A stretch of DNA of 64,000 bases from NCBI RefSeq assembly GCF_965279055.1, contig NZ_OZ257125.1, forward strand, positions 5,009,663 to 5,073,662, in the 5' to 3' direction. The notes beneath the pieces are model-generated. The model ran no database searches. It was given only the letters and a program-made list of their open reading frames with translations, and was not told the DNA's origin. This DNA comes from Hydrocarboniphaga sp965279055 (GTDB taxonomy: Bacteria > Pseudomonadota > Gammaproteobacteria > Nevskiales > Nevskiaceae). The position numbers were made by a program, and so were the translations under genes. The stretch's first letter is position 1, and the number at the start of each line of letters is the position of its first letter. Positions 1 to 8,230 of this stretch are shown piece after piece.

Positions 1-72
1 CGGCGGCGGCTAAACAGAACCGATGGGTGCGCCGGCGTAACATGAGGCATTTGCTGGCGCAAGAGTGGAATC

Positions 73-96
73 CGAGCGCCCGACTCCGGGCGTTCG
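73..96. other. GC-rich hairpin upstream of the TonB cluster
   Basis: Two 10-base arms (73-82 and 87-96) pair with one wobble around a 4-base loop. It lies about 90 bases before the first gene and could end an upstream transcript. No U-tract follows, so the terminator role is only a guess. The rest of 1-184 shows no gene that I recognise. Confidence 0.3.
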
Positions 97-184
97 CCCG
101 AGTTGGAAGTGCTAGCATCGCGGCCCGGACTCGTTCGCTTCCGCCGGCGCCATTTGGGGCGCCGATCTTCATTTCAGGATAAAC

Positions 185-961
185 ATGATGATGACGACCA
201 GTCGGCCACGCCGACTCGTATTCGCAGCTTTGGTCATTTCGCCGGCGCTACTTCTGGGCAATTCCGGATGGGCGCAGGACAAGGTCACGGCCGTTGTCGG
301 CGAGCAGACCAAGACCGAGGCGGCCGCGCAGGCTTCCCAGAAGCGCATCACCCAGCTCGATGAGGAGGCCAGCGGCATGCTCGCCGACTACCGTCAGGCG
401 CTGGTCGAGGCTCAGAGCCTGAAGGCTTACACCGACCAGCTGGGTGCGCAGGTCAAGTCCCAGGACGACGAGATCAAGGGCATGTCGACCCAGATCGCCG
501 ACATCGAGACCACGTCGCGCGAAGTGCTGCCGATGATGACCAAGATGCTCGATACGCTTGAGCAGTTCGTCAAACTCGATATGCCGTTCCTGCCCGATGA
601 GCGCAGCAACCGCATCGCCACGCTCAAAGAAATGATGACGCGTGCCGACGTGTCGCTTTCCGAGAAATATCGCCGCATCGTCGAGGCCTATCAGGTCGAG
701 ATGGAATATGGCCGCACGATCGAGGCCTACGAAGGCAAGGTCGGCGAAAAGACCGTGCAGTTCCTGCGTACCGGCCGCGTCGCGCTGTTGTACCAGACGC
801 TGGACGGCAAGGAGACCGGCTACTGGGACGTCAACGCCAAGAAGTGGGTCGTCGACTCGGCCTATAACGATTCGATCACGGCAGGCCTGAAGGTCGCCAA
901 GAAGCAAGCGGCACCGGACTTCATCAAGGTCCCGGTCCCGGCTCCGAAGGAGATCAAGTAA
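185..961 (+). CDS. DUF3450 family periplasmic protein of a TonB2-type system
   Basis: A 258-residue protein with an N-terminal signal peptide (basic start, hydrophobic stretch about 11-25, cleavage near GWAQ). Residues 40-110 are charged, alanine-rich and probably coiled coil, and the remainder is a helical/globular domain that I recognise as DUF3450. Proteins of this family sit at the head of ExbB/ExbD/TonB operons in Vibrio, Shewanella and xanthomonad relatives; a structural role beside the large TolQ-like protein in the periplasm is inferred. Three ATGs stand in a row at 185, 188 and 191, with AGGA at 176-179. The stop overlaps the next ATG by one base (TAATG), so translation is coupled. 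The biochemical role of the family is not established to my knowledge. Confidence 0.8.
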   Translation: MMMTTSRPRRLVFAALVISPALLLGNSGWAQDKVTAVVGEQTKTEAAAQASQKRITQLDEEASGMLADYRQALVEAQSLKAYTDQLGAQVKSQDDEIKGMSTQIADIETTSREVLPMMTKMLDTLEQFVKLDMPFLPDERSNRIATLKEMMTRADVSLSEKYRRIVEAYQVEMEYGRTIEAYEGKVGEKTVQFLRTGRVALLYQTLDGKETGYWDVNAKKWVVDSAYNDSITAGLKVAKKQAAPDFIKVPVPAPKEIK

Positions 962-2343
962 TGTCGCGCCCGATGTCGCAGAAAATTCGTGCGTCAGCGG
1001 TTGCGCTGATGCTGTTCGCCGCCGCCGCTCCGGTGGCCTACGCCGCCGCTCCGGGCAACCTCGACGAACTGCTCGAGCAGACCCGCTCGCAGCGTGATCG
1101 TGAAGCCGCCGCCAACAAGGAGCGTGAAGCCAAGTTCCTCGCCGAGCGCGACAAGCAGGCTGCACTGCTGTCACAGGCCAAGGCTGAGTTGAGCGAGCTG
1201 CAGAACAAGCAGAAATCGCTTTCCGCCGCCTTCGATTCCAACGAAAAGAAGCTCACCGAGCTGCAGGCCCAGCTCGACGCCAAGTCCGGCAACATGGGTG
1301 AAATGTTCGGCGTCGTGCGCCAGGTCGCCAACGACTTCTCGTCGGTGGTGCGCAACTCGATGATCAGTGCGCAGTATCCGGATCGCGAAGAATTCGTAAC
1401 CAAGCTCGCCGCCACCAAGGCGCTGCCGTCGATCAGCGACCTCGAGCGCTTCTGGTTTGAGCTGCAGCGCGAAATGACCGAGACCGGCAGCGTCGTGCGG
1501 TTCAAGAGCAAGGTCGTCCAGCCTGATGGCAGCTCGGTCGACGAGTCGGTGTCGCGCATCGGTTCGTTCACCGCGGTGGCCGACGGCAAGTACCTCGCCT
1601 ATCTGCCCAGCGAACACAAGCTCGCGGTGATGGCGCGCCAGCCGGGCGGCAAGTTCCAGTCGGCGGCGTCCGATCTGACTGCGGCCACTTCCGGCTACGT
1701 CGGTACCGAACTTGACCCCACCCGCGGTGTGCTGCTGACGATTTACGCGCAGCGTCCGAATTGGATCGAGCGCATCAAGCATGGCGAAGGCGTCAACTAC
1801 GTGATCCTGTTGGTCGGCATCATCGGTGCGATCCTGGGCGTCTACCAGTTCTTCTACCTGATGGGCGTGCGCGGCAAGGTCAAGAAGCAGCTGACGCAGA
1901 TCGATCGCCCGACCACCGACAATCCGCTGGGCCGCGTGCTCGCCAGCTTCAAGGGCGACGGCAGCCGCATCGAAGAAGATGCCGAAGTCGTCGAGCTGCG
2001 CATCTCCGAGGCGGTTCTGCGCGAAGTGCCGCCGCTGGAGCGCTTCCAGGCCTTTCTGCGTCTGGCCGTCGCCGCGGGCCCGCTGCTCGGCCTGATCGGT
2101 ACCGTCATCGGCATGATCATCACCTTCCAGAGCATCACCGAGTCCGGCTCCAGCGATCCCAAGCTGATGGCCGCCGGTATCTCGGCGGCGATGATCGCCA
2201 CGGTGCTCGGCCTGGGTATCGCGATCCCGCTGCTGTTCGCCAACGCTTGGCTGACCTCGCTTTCCAAGCAGATCATTCAGATCCTGGACGAGCAGAGCAC
2301 GGGCCTGCTGGCCGAGCGTCTTGAGGGCAAGACCGGTGCTTGA
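961..2343 (+). CDS. Large MotA/TolQ/ExbB-type channel protein with periplasmic coiled coil (TtpC-like)
   Basis: A 460-residue protein. Residues 1-29 are a signal peptide; about 35-110 is a strongly charged coiled coil, and 110-275 a periplasmic domain. A transmembrane helix follows near 278-300, then a cytoplasmic loop and two helices near 365-395 and 405-430. The last two carry the Gly-rich GLIGTVIGM signature of the MotA/TolQ/ExbB proton-channel family. The layout matches TtpC of Vibrio TonB2 systems, which assists energy transfer to outer-membrane receptors. It is coupled to the DUF3450 gene upstream and overlaps the ExbB gene downstream. An ordinary ExbB is about 220-240 residues, so the extra half is the periplasmic extension. 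Confidence 0.88.
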   Translation: MSRPMSQKIRASAVALMLFAAAAPVAYAAAPGNLDELLEQTRSQRDREAAANKEREAKFLAERDKQAALLSQAKAELSELQNKQKSLSAAFDSNEKKLTELQAQLDAKSGNMGEMFGVVRQVANDFSSVVRNSMISAQYPDREEFVTKLAATKALPSISDLERFWFELQREMTETGSVVRFKSKVVQPDGSSVDESVSRIGSFTAVADGKYLAYLPSEHKLAVMARQPGGKFQSAASDLTAATSGYVGTELDPTRGVLLTIYAQRPNWIERIKHGEGVNYVILLVGIIGAILGVYQFFYLMGVRGKVKKQLTQIDRPTTDNPLGRVLASFKGDGSRIEEDAEVVELRISEAVLREVPPLERFQAFLRLAVAAGPLLGLIGTVIGMIITFQSITESGSSDPKLMAAGISAAMIATVLGLGIAIPLLFANAWLTSLSKQIIQILDEQSTGLLAERLEGKTGA

Positions 2344-2860
2344 CATGCTGCTCGCCCCGTTCGTTGCATTGCATCGCATGCGCGAACTGGGCGGCCCGAT
2401 TGTCGATTACATTTTCTTCGCATGCCTGTGCATGTGGACGTTGACGTTCGAGCGCTACTGGTACTTCTCGAAGGTACTGCCGCGCGATGCGGCGAACTAC
2501 CTCGATCAGTGGAAGCAGCGCGCCGACCACCACACCTGGGCTTCGCGCAACATCCGCACGGCGATGATCTCGCGTCTGAACGCGGCGATGACGGCTAACC
2601 TGCAGTTGCTGCGCGTGCTGGTGCCGCTGTGCCCCTTGCTGGGCCTGCTCGGCACCGTGTCGGGCATGCTCAACGTGTTCGACGCGATGGCGGCCCGCGG
2701 TTCGGCCGACGCGCGTTCGATGGCCAACGGCGTGTCCGAGGCGATGATCTGCACGCTCACCGGCCTGTCGGTCAGCATCAGCGGTCTGTACCCGGTGTAC
2801 TACTTCCGTAATCGCGCGCGGCTCGAAACCGAGCTGCTCGCCGACAAGTTCGAGTATTAA
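2336..2860 (+). CDS. exbB: ExbB/TolQ-type proton channel subunit
   Basis: An inner-membrane protein of 174 residues. It has three hydrophobic segments (about 18-38, 90-115, 130-155) and the family motif LLGLLGTVSGML in the second. With ExbD it forms the proton-driven stator that energises TonB. I chose the GTG at 2336 because a GAGGG at 2323-2327 lies 8 bases upstream and the resulting start (MLDMLLAPF) resembles relatives; TTG 2321 and ATG 2345 are alternatives. The start lies inside the end of the larger TolQ-like gene, so the two are translationally coupled. This is the second MotA/TolQ/ExbB protein of the operon. Confidence 0.9.
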   Translation: MLDMLLAPFVALHRMRELGGPIVDYIFFACLCMWTLTFERYWYFSKVLPRDAANYLDQWKQRADHHTWASRNIRTAMISRLNAAMTANLQLLRVLVPLCPLLGLLGTVSGMLNVFDAMAARGSADARSMANGVSEAMICTLTGLSVSISGLYPVYYFRNRARLETELLADKFEY

Positions 2861-2866
2861 GCCGCC

Positions 2867-3289
2867 ATGCGTATGCGTCGCCACCGACACAGCGAGGAGT
2901 CCGACGGGGCCGGCATCGATCTCGCGCCGATGCTGGATTTCGTGCTGAATCTGCTGATCTTCTTCATCATCACCGCGGTGTTCGTCAAGGAGATCGGCAT
3001 CACCGTCAGCCGCCCGACTTCCGCCGCCGCAGAGAAGAAGGAAGGCGGCGCGATCATCATCGCGATCCGCGCCAGCGGTGAAATCTACGTCGGCAATCGC
3101 CTGGTCGATCTGCGCGCTGTCCGCGCCAACATTGAACGTCTGCATGCGCAGAAGCCCGATGATTCCGTCGTCGTGACCGCCGAAGAAGCTGCCCCCACCG
3201 GCGCTCTGGTGCAGGTGATCGACCAGGTGCGCCAGGGCGGCGTGCAGAATGTATCCATCGCCGCGTCTGCCGCGGCGGCGGGAGGCTGA
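2867..3289 (+). CDS. exbD: ExbD/TolR family protein, first copy
   Basis: A protein of 140 residues with a short cytoplasmic N-terminus and a single transmembrane helix (about 23-43). The helix begins with the conserved LAPMLDFVLNLLIFF stretch, whose Asp is the proton-carrying residue of ExbD/TolR. A periplasmic domain follows (about 60-135). It starts 6 bases after exbB. It partners the ExbB-type proteins to couple proton flow to TonB. The next gene is a close paralogue with nearly the same membrane segment, suggesting tandem duplication and possibly a heteromeric ExbD pair. Confidence 0.92.
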   Translation: MRMRRHRHSEESDGAGIDLAPMLDFVLNLLIFFIITAVFVKEIGITVSRPTSAAAEKKEGGAIIIAIRASGEIYVGNRLVDLRAVRANIERLHAQKPDDSVVVTAEEAAPTGALVQVIDQVRQGGVQNVSIAASAAAAGG

Positions 3290-3295
3290 TCCGAA

Positions 3296-3706
3296 ATGAG
3301 GTCCCGTCGTCATACCCCCGAGAACGAGGAAACCGGCATCGATCTGGCGCCGATGCTCGACTTCGTGCTGAATCTGCTGATCTTTTTCATCATCACGACC
3401 TCGTTCGTCAAAGAGGCCGGCGTCACCGTCACGCGTCCCGCGGCCGAGACCGCCGAAAGCCGCGACAACGGCAACATCCTGATCGCGATCCGCCCCAACG
3501 GCGACATCTGGATGGACAAGCGACGTATCGATCTGCGCGACGTACGCGGCTCGGTCGAGCGCCTGCATGCCGAGCGTCCGGACGACACCGTCGTCATCAT
3601 CGCCGACCAAGCGTCGCAGACCGGCACGCTGACCAAGGTCATGGACCAGGTCAAGCTCGGCGGCGTCAACGACGTGTCAATCGCCGCACTGCATTCGGGC
3701 GGGTAA
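3296..3706 (+). CDS. exbD: ExbD/TolR family protein, second copy
   Basis: A protein of 136 residues, parallel to the preceding ExbD along its length. It has the same LAPMLDFVLNLLIFF membrane entry with the functional Asp and a similar periplasmic domain (about 55-130). It begins 6 bases after the first copy. The membrane helices are almost identical while the periplasmic halves have diverged, which fits a duplicated pair with different periplasmic contacts. TonB2-type operons with two ExbD genes are known; whether the two form a heterodimer here is inference. Confidence 0.92.
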   Translation: MRSRRHTPENEETGIDLAPMLDFVLNLLIFFIITTSFVKEAGVTVTRPAAETAESRDNGNILIAIRPNGDIWMDKRRIDLRDVRGSVERLHAERPDDTVVIIADQASQTGTLTKVMDQVKLGGVNDVSIAALHSGG

Positions 3707-3712
3707 TAGCGA

Positions 3713-4375
3713 ATGCGAAACACCACTTCCAGCCGTACCCGACTGCCGATCGCCGCCTTCGCCGGTCTGGTGTTTTCGGCGCTGATGTTTCTCGGCCTGT
3801 TTGGCCTGATCAATCGTCATGGCGGCGGCATCGACAAGGCCGACACCTTACCGACGATCGACTTCGTGCGCCTGAAACGCGATACCGAACTGCAGACGCT
3901 GGAACGGCGCAAACCGCCACCCCCGCCGCCGCCGCCGAAGACCCCGCCGCCGCCGAAATTGAAAGTCGCGACCGATACGCCACAGGAGCAGCAGACGCCG
4001 TTCGCGATGCCGAATCTGGGGCTGTCCGCCAGCGTCGGTGGCGGTCCGTTCCTGGGCGCGATGGGCTCGGGCGGTGGTGCCCCGGCCGGCGGTCTGTTCG
4101 ACGGCGACATCATTCCGATGCAGCGCATCCAGCCGACCTATCCACGCCAGGCTGCGCGCGACGGCATTGAGGGCTACGTCAAGATCCAGTTCACGGTGAA
4201 TGCCGACGGCACCGTTCGCGAGGCCAAGGTGCTCGAGTCCAAGCCGCGCGGCGTATTCGACGCGGCGGCGATCTCATCCGCGCTGCGGTGGAAGTTCAAG
4301 CCGAAAGTGGTCGATGGCAAGCCGGTCGATCAGCGCGGCGTCCAGACGATCAATTTCAAGTTGGGCGAAGAGTGA
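3713..4375 (+). CDS. tonB: TonB family energy transducer
   Basis: A protein of 220 residues. One N-terminal membrane anchor spans about 12-34, followed by a proline-rich spacer (about 62-90, with a run of seven prolines and several Pro-Lys units). A Gly-rich linker leads to a C-terminal TonB domain (about 140-220) containing the typical RIQPTYPRQA and EGYVKIQFTV segments. It would transmit the motion of the ExbB/ExbD motor to the TonB box of outer-membrane receptors. No receptor gene is in the window. Its TGA overlaps the ATG of the TPR gene. Confidence 0.93.
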   Translation: MRNTTSSRTRLPIAAFAGLVFSALMFLGLFGLINRHGGGIDKADTLPTIDFVRLKRDTELQTLERRKPPPPPPPPKTPPPPKLKVATDTPQEQQTPFAMPNLGLSASVGGGPFLGAMGSGGGAPAGGLFDGDIIPMQRIQPTYPRQAARDGIEGYVKIQFTVNADGTVREAKVLESKPRGVFDAAAISSALRWKFKPKVVDGKPVDQRGVQTINFKLGEE

Positions 4376-5658
4376 TGCGCAGTTCCCAAGCACTGACTCG
4401 GACCCTGGCCCAGGCCCTTGTTGCGCTCGCGCTGTCGGGCTACGCAGTGGCCAGCCTGGCCCAAGGCACGCCGGCCGCCTGCGCCAATCCGCGTAAGGCT
4501 GACGGCACGATGTCCGAGCCCTACTATCGCGGCGTCGAGCAGGCGATGGACTTGATGTCCAAGTCCAGGAACCAGGAGGCCATCGACAAGCTGAGCAAGA
4601 TGGTCGATGGCGGCGGCAGCGAGTACGAGAAGTCGATCGTCTACTACAACCTCGGCTTTGCCTACAGCTCCAAAAATGACTACACCAACGCGGCGAAGAA
4701 TTTCGAAAAATCGCTGGCATTGAACGCGATGCCGCAGCAGCAGTACGACCAACTGCTGTTCAACCTTGGCCAGCTTTACGTTGCGGACAAACAGTACGAT
4801 AACGGCATTCGGACGCTTGAACGTTACATCGCCGAGTCCTGCACGCCGGTGCCACCCGACGCCAACATTTTCCTGGCTCAGGCTTATCTGGAACAGAAGC
4901 GATTCAAAGATGCACTGCCGCAGGTCGATCAGGCGATCGCGAAGTCCAAAACCGTCAAGGAAAGCTGGCTGCAGCTGAAGCTCGCGATCAATTACGAGCT
5001 CAAGAACTATCGCGCCTGCGCCGACGTGCTGCTGAAGCTGATTTCGATCACGCCGGCCAAGTCGGACTACTGGAAGCAGTTGTCCGGCATGTTCATGGAA
5101 CTCAAGGATGACGCCGGCGCCGTGGCTACGCTGGCACTCGCCGATCGCCAGGGCTTCCTGACCACTCCGAACGAGATACGGAATCTGTACAACATCTACA
5201 TGTCGGTAGACTTGCCTTATAAAGCCGGCACTTTCCTGCAGGACGCAATCGACAAGAATCGTGTTCCGGGTGACGAGAAAAACCTGAATTCGGTCGCCGA
5301 TGCCTGGATCAACGCGCGCGAATCCGCCAGGGCCGAATCCGTGCTGAAAAAGCTGGCCGCGCAATCCGAAAAGGGCGAGTACTACTTCAAGCTCGGTGCG
5401 ATGTACGGCGACGACGAACGTTGGAAAGAATCAAAGGAGATGCTCGAAAAGGCTATCTCCAAGGGCAATCTCGGCACCAAGGCAGGCGAGGCCTATTTGC
5501 GTCTCGGCGTCGCCAACTATGGCCTGAAGGATTACAGAAGCGCCGAAACTGCGGTTAACAAGGCGATGAGTTACGACAACGTCCGCGGTCAGGCCGGCCA
5601 GTGGCTGCGCCAGATCCGCTCCGATCAGGGTTTGGCGGCCGGCGCCCCAGCGGGCTGA
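4375..5658 (+). CDS. Exported tetratricopeptide-repeat protein of the TonB operon
   Basis: A protein of 427 residues with a signal peptide (about 1-28, ending ASLAQG) and a chain of TPR-like helical pairs from about residue 50 to 415 (for example IVYYNLGFAYSSKNDYTNAA). The ATG at 4375 is preferred because it overlaps the tonB stop (TGATG) and yields a clean signal peptide. TPR proteins are regular last members of TtpC/TonB2 operons, where they probably scaffold the complex in the periplasm. The exact partner cannot be told from sequence. A hairpin at 5689-5715 ends the operon. Confidence 0.85.
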   Translation: MRSSQALTRTLAQALVALALSGYAVASLAQGTPAACANPRKADGTMSEPYYRGVEQAMDLMSKSRNQEAIDKLSKMVDGGGSEYEKSIVYYNLGFAYSSKNDYTNAAKNFEKSLALNAMPQQQYDQLLFNLGQLYVADKQYDNGIRTLERYIAESCTPVPPDANIFLAQAYLEQKRFKDALPQVDQAIAKSKTVKESWLQLKLAINYELKNYRACADVLLKLISITPAKSDYWKQLSGMFMELKDDAGAVATLALADRQGFLTTPNEIRNLYNIYMSVDLPYKAGTFLQDAIDKNRVPGDEKNLNSVADAWINARESARAESVLKKLAAQSEKGEYYFKLGAMYGDDERWKESKEMLEKAISKGNLGTKAGEAYLRLGVANYGLKDYRSAETAVNKAMSYDNVRGQAGQWLRQIRSDQGLAAGAPAG

Positions 5659-5688
5659 GCAGGCTGGTCTTAAAATCCGCTTTGCCAA

Positions 5689-5715
5689 GATCGCCCGGCC
5701 CTTCGCCGGGCGATC
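5689..5715 (+). terminator. Hairpin terminator after the TonB operon
   Basis: Perfect 11-base arms (5689-5699 and 5705-5715) flank a CCTTC loop and are followed by TGCTTT. The U-tract is weak but the stem is long and GC-rich, and it sits in the only gap between the TPR gene and the EamA gene. Confidence 0.7.
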
Positions 5716-5734
5716 TGCTTTCCGGGGACGCAGG

Positions 5735-6625
5735 ATGAACAGTCGCGCGGTGCAATTGCTGCTGGCTTTCGCAGCGGTCTATCTGGTCTGGGGCTCCACG
5801 TATCTGGCGATCCGTATCGTCGTCGAACATCTGCCGCCAGCGCTGTCGGCCGGAATTCGCTTCGACGTCGCCGGCACGTTGATGCTGATCTATGCGCTGG
5901 CGCGCGGTGGCAAGCTGCCGAAGACGCGTGCGGAGTGGAACAGCGTCGTCCTGACCGGTATCGCGCTGCTGGTCGCAGGCAACGGTCTGGTGACCTGGTC
6001 GGAAAAATGGGTAGAGTCAAACCAGGCGGCGTTGATCGTCGCGACGTCCGCGTTGTGGATGGCCGGTTTCGGCACCATCGGCGCCAAGGGTGAGCGTCTC
6101 AGTCCGCTGACCCTGTGTGGCCTGTTCGCCGGTTTCGCCGGCGTCGCGCTGCTGGTCGGTGGCGGCATTCAGGCGCAGGGAGCGCCGCTGCCGGCGTATC
6201 TGGCGCTGCTCGCGGCGCCGTTTTTCTGGGCGTTGGGCTCGGTCTATGCGAAGCGCCATCCGGTCGCGCTGACCGGCGCGATGTCGGCTGCGCTGCAGAT
6301 GCTCACCGCCGGCATCGTGCTGACCGTGATCGGCCTGGCCGCCGGCGAAGCCAGCCAGCTCAGCTGGCAGCCGCGCGGCTGGCTGGCGCTGGCCTACCTG
6401 ATCGTGTTCGGCTCCTGCGTCGCCTACGGCGCGTTCTTTTACCTGGTGCACGAAGTCTCGCCGGCGGTACTCGGCACTTACGCCTATGTGAATCCGGCGA
6501 TCGCGGTGCTGCTTGGTTGGTGGATACTCGACGAGCACCTCGGGCAGACGCAGATCATCGGCACAGCGGTCATCCTGCTCGGCGTGTTGCTGGTGAGCTT
6601 GGGTAGCGCGCGGAAGAAGGCGTGA
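5735..6625 (+). CDS. EamA-family drug/metabolite exporter (DMT superfamily)
   Basis: A protein of 296 residues with ten hydrophobic segments in two EamA repeats (about 5-140 and 150-288). The YLVWGSTYLAIRI start is typical of the YedA/RhtA branch. These inner-membrane carriers export amino acids or small metabolites; the substrate is not predictable here. It begins 20 bases after the terminator of the preceding operon and overlaps the next gene by 4 bases (GTGA), so it is co-transcribed with the peptide-import genes. That pairing of exporter and importer is unusual. Confidence 0.88.
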   Translation: MNSRAVQLLLAFAAVYLVWGSTYLAIRIVVEHLPPALSAGIRFDVAGTLMLIYALARGGKLPKTRAEWNSVVLTGIALLVAGNGLVTWSEKWVESNQAALIVATSALWMAGFGTIGAKGERLSPLTLCGLFAGFAGVALLVGGGIQAQGAPLPAYLALLAAPFFWALGSVYAKRHPVALTGAMSAALQMLTAGIVLTVIGLAAGEASQLSWQPRGWLALAYLIVFGSCVAYGAFFYLVHEVSPAVLGTYAYVNPAIAVLLGWWILDEHLGQTQIIGTAVILLGVLLVSLGSARKKA

Positions 6626-8172
6626 CAGCGGCGCGCGGCCTGTTGCTGTCACTGTTGCTGACGAGCTTCACGGCGAACGCCGCCGAGGTCGTGCTGCGCC
6701 GTGGCAATGGCCCCGACGTAGAGACGCTGGATCCGCACAAGGTGCGTAGCGTTTCCGCCGGCAATGTGGTGCGCGATCTTTACGAAGGCCTGGTCAGCGA
6801 AGCACCCGACGGCGCGCTGATTCCCGGCGTCGCCGAAAGCTGGCAGATCGCCGACGACGGCCGCGTCTACACCTTCAGCTTGCGCGACAACGCGCGCTGG
6901 TCCAACGGCGAGCCCGTGACCGCGCAGGATTTCGTCGCCGGACTGCGGCGCAGCGTCGATCCGCAGACCGCGTCGCCGTCGGCGCAATTGCTGTCGCCGA
7001 TCGAAAACGCCAGCGCGGTGATGACCGGCCGCGCGGCGCCGAGCGCGCTCGCGGTGCAGGCGCTGGATGCGCACACTCTGCAGATCAGGCTGCAGGCACC
7101 GACACCGTATTTTCTCGCGCTGCTGGTGAATCCGGCCGCGTATCCGGTGCATATGCCGCTGCCCGCGGCGGGCGAGCCGCTGATTTCCAACGGCGCGTAC
7201 CGGCTACAAAACCATGTGCTGCAGTCGCGGGTCGAGCTTCAGCGCAATCGCCACTACTGGAACGATGCGCAGACGCGCATCGACCGCGTGCAGCACCTCG
7301 TCACCGAAGACATGGGTTCCGAGTTTCAGCGCTTTCGCGCCGGTGAACTCGACATCACCGAACAGGTGCCGGCGACGCAGATCGCGGCGATGTCGCCGGC
7401 GCTGCGCCGGCAACTGCGCATCGCCGACTATCTTGGCATCTACTACTACGGCTTCAACCTCAGCCAGCCGCCGTTCGACAGGCCCGAACTGCGCCGCGCG
7501 CTGAGCCTGGCGGTCGATCGCGAGGTCATCGTGCGCAAGCTGCTCGGCAGCGGCGAGCGCGCGGCCTATAGCTGGCTGCCGCCGCGTGTCGCCGGCGCTG
7601 CCAGCCTGCAGCCGCCGTGGGCAGCCTGGACGCGTGCGCAGCGCATCAATGAGGCGCAGCGTCTGTACGCGCAGGCCGGCTACTCCGCACAGCATCCGCT
7701 GCGTACCGAGATCCTCTACAACACCAACGACGTTCACCAGAAGATCGCGGTGGTGATCGCGGCGATGTGGAAGCAGTTTCTCGGCGTCGAAACCACGCTG
7801 CGCAACGAGGAGACCAAGGTGTTTCTGCAAAGCCGGCGCGAGCGCAAACGCGTGCAGCTGTTCCGCGGCTCCTGGGTCAGCGATTACGACGACGCCAGCA
7901 GCTTTCTCGATCTGCTGGCCGGCGACAATCCGCGCAACGACACCGGCTACGTCAGCACTCGCTACGACGCCGCGCTGCTGTCGGCGACCCGGCTCGACGG
8001 CGATGCACGTCGCGCCGCGTTGATGCAGGCTCAGCAGCAATTGCTGGACGATGCACCGGTGATCCCGATCTATTTCTACGTAACCAAGCACCTCGTTTCC
8101 CGGCGCGTTACAGGCTGGCAGGACAACGCGCTGGATCGTCACTACTCGCGTGATCTGGCCTTGGTGCCGTGA
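6622..8172 (+). CDS. oppA: Peptide/oligopeptide ABC transporter substrate-binding protein (SBP family 5)
   Basis: A protein of 516 residues with a short signal peptide (about 1-20, ending FTANA). The mature start VLRRGNGPDVETLDPH, followed by a YEGLV segment, is typical of OppA/MppA-type binding proteins. The domain fills the whole chain, the usual length for family 5. It captures peptides in the periplasm and hands them to the two permeases encoded downstream. The GTG start overlaps the exporter stop. Among SBP5 proteins the match to the OppA branch is clear, but peptide length preference is unknown. Confidence 0.9.
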   Translation: MTAARGLLLSLLLTSFTANAAEVVLRRGNGPDVETLDPHKVRSVSAGNVVRDLYEGLVSEAPDGALIPGVAESWQIADDGRVYTFSLRDNARWSNGEPVTAQDFVAGLRRSVDPQTASPSAQLLSPIENASAVMTGRAAPSALAVQALDAHTLQIRLQAPTPYFLALLVNPAAYPVHMPLPAAGEPLISNGAYRLQNHVLQSRVELQRNRHYWNDAQTRIDRVQHLVTEDMGSEFQRFRAGELDITEQVPATQIAAMSPALRRQLRIADYLGIYYYGFNLSQPPFDRPELRRALSLAVDREVIVRKLLGSGERAAYSWLPPRVAGAASLQPPWAAWTRAQRINEAQRLYAQAGYSAQHPLRTEILYNTNDVHQKIAVVIAAMWKQFLGVETTLRNEETKVFLQSRRERKRVQLFRGSWVSDYDDASSFLDLLAGDNPRNDTGYVSTRYDAALLSATRLDGDARRAALMQAQQQLLDDAPVIPIYFYVTKHLVSRRVTGWQDNALDRHYSRDLALVP

Positions 8173-8194
8173 GATGACAGCAGAACAAATGAAT

Positions 8195-8222
8195 CTCCCT
8201 CCCCCGCAGGCGGGGGAAGGAG
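8195..8222. repeat. Palindromic element whose 3' arm holds the oppB Shine-Dalgarno
   Basis: CCCCCGC (8201-8207) pairs with GCGGGGG (8210-8216). The stem extends outward to 8195/8222 with one mismatch. The GGAAGGAGA at 8214-8222 is the likely ribosome-binding site for ATG 8231, so the hairpin could both supply and mask it. Confidence 0.7.
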
Positions 8223-8230
8223 ACCAGCCG

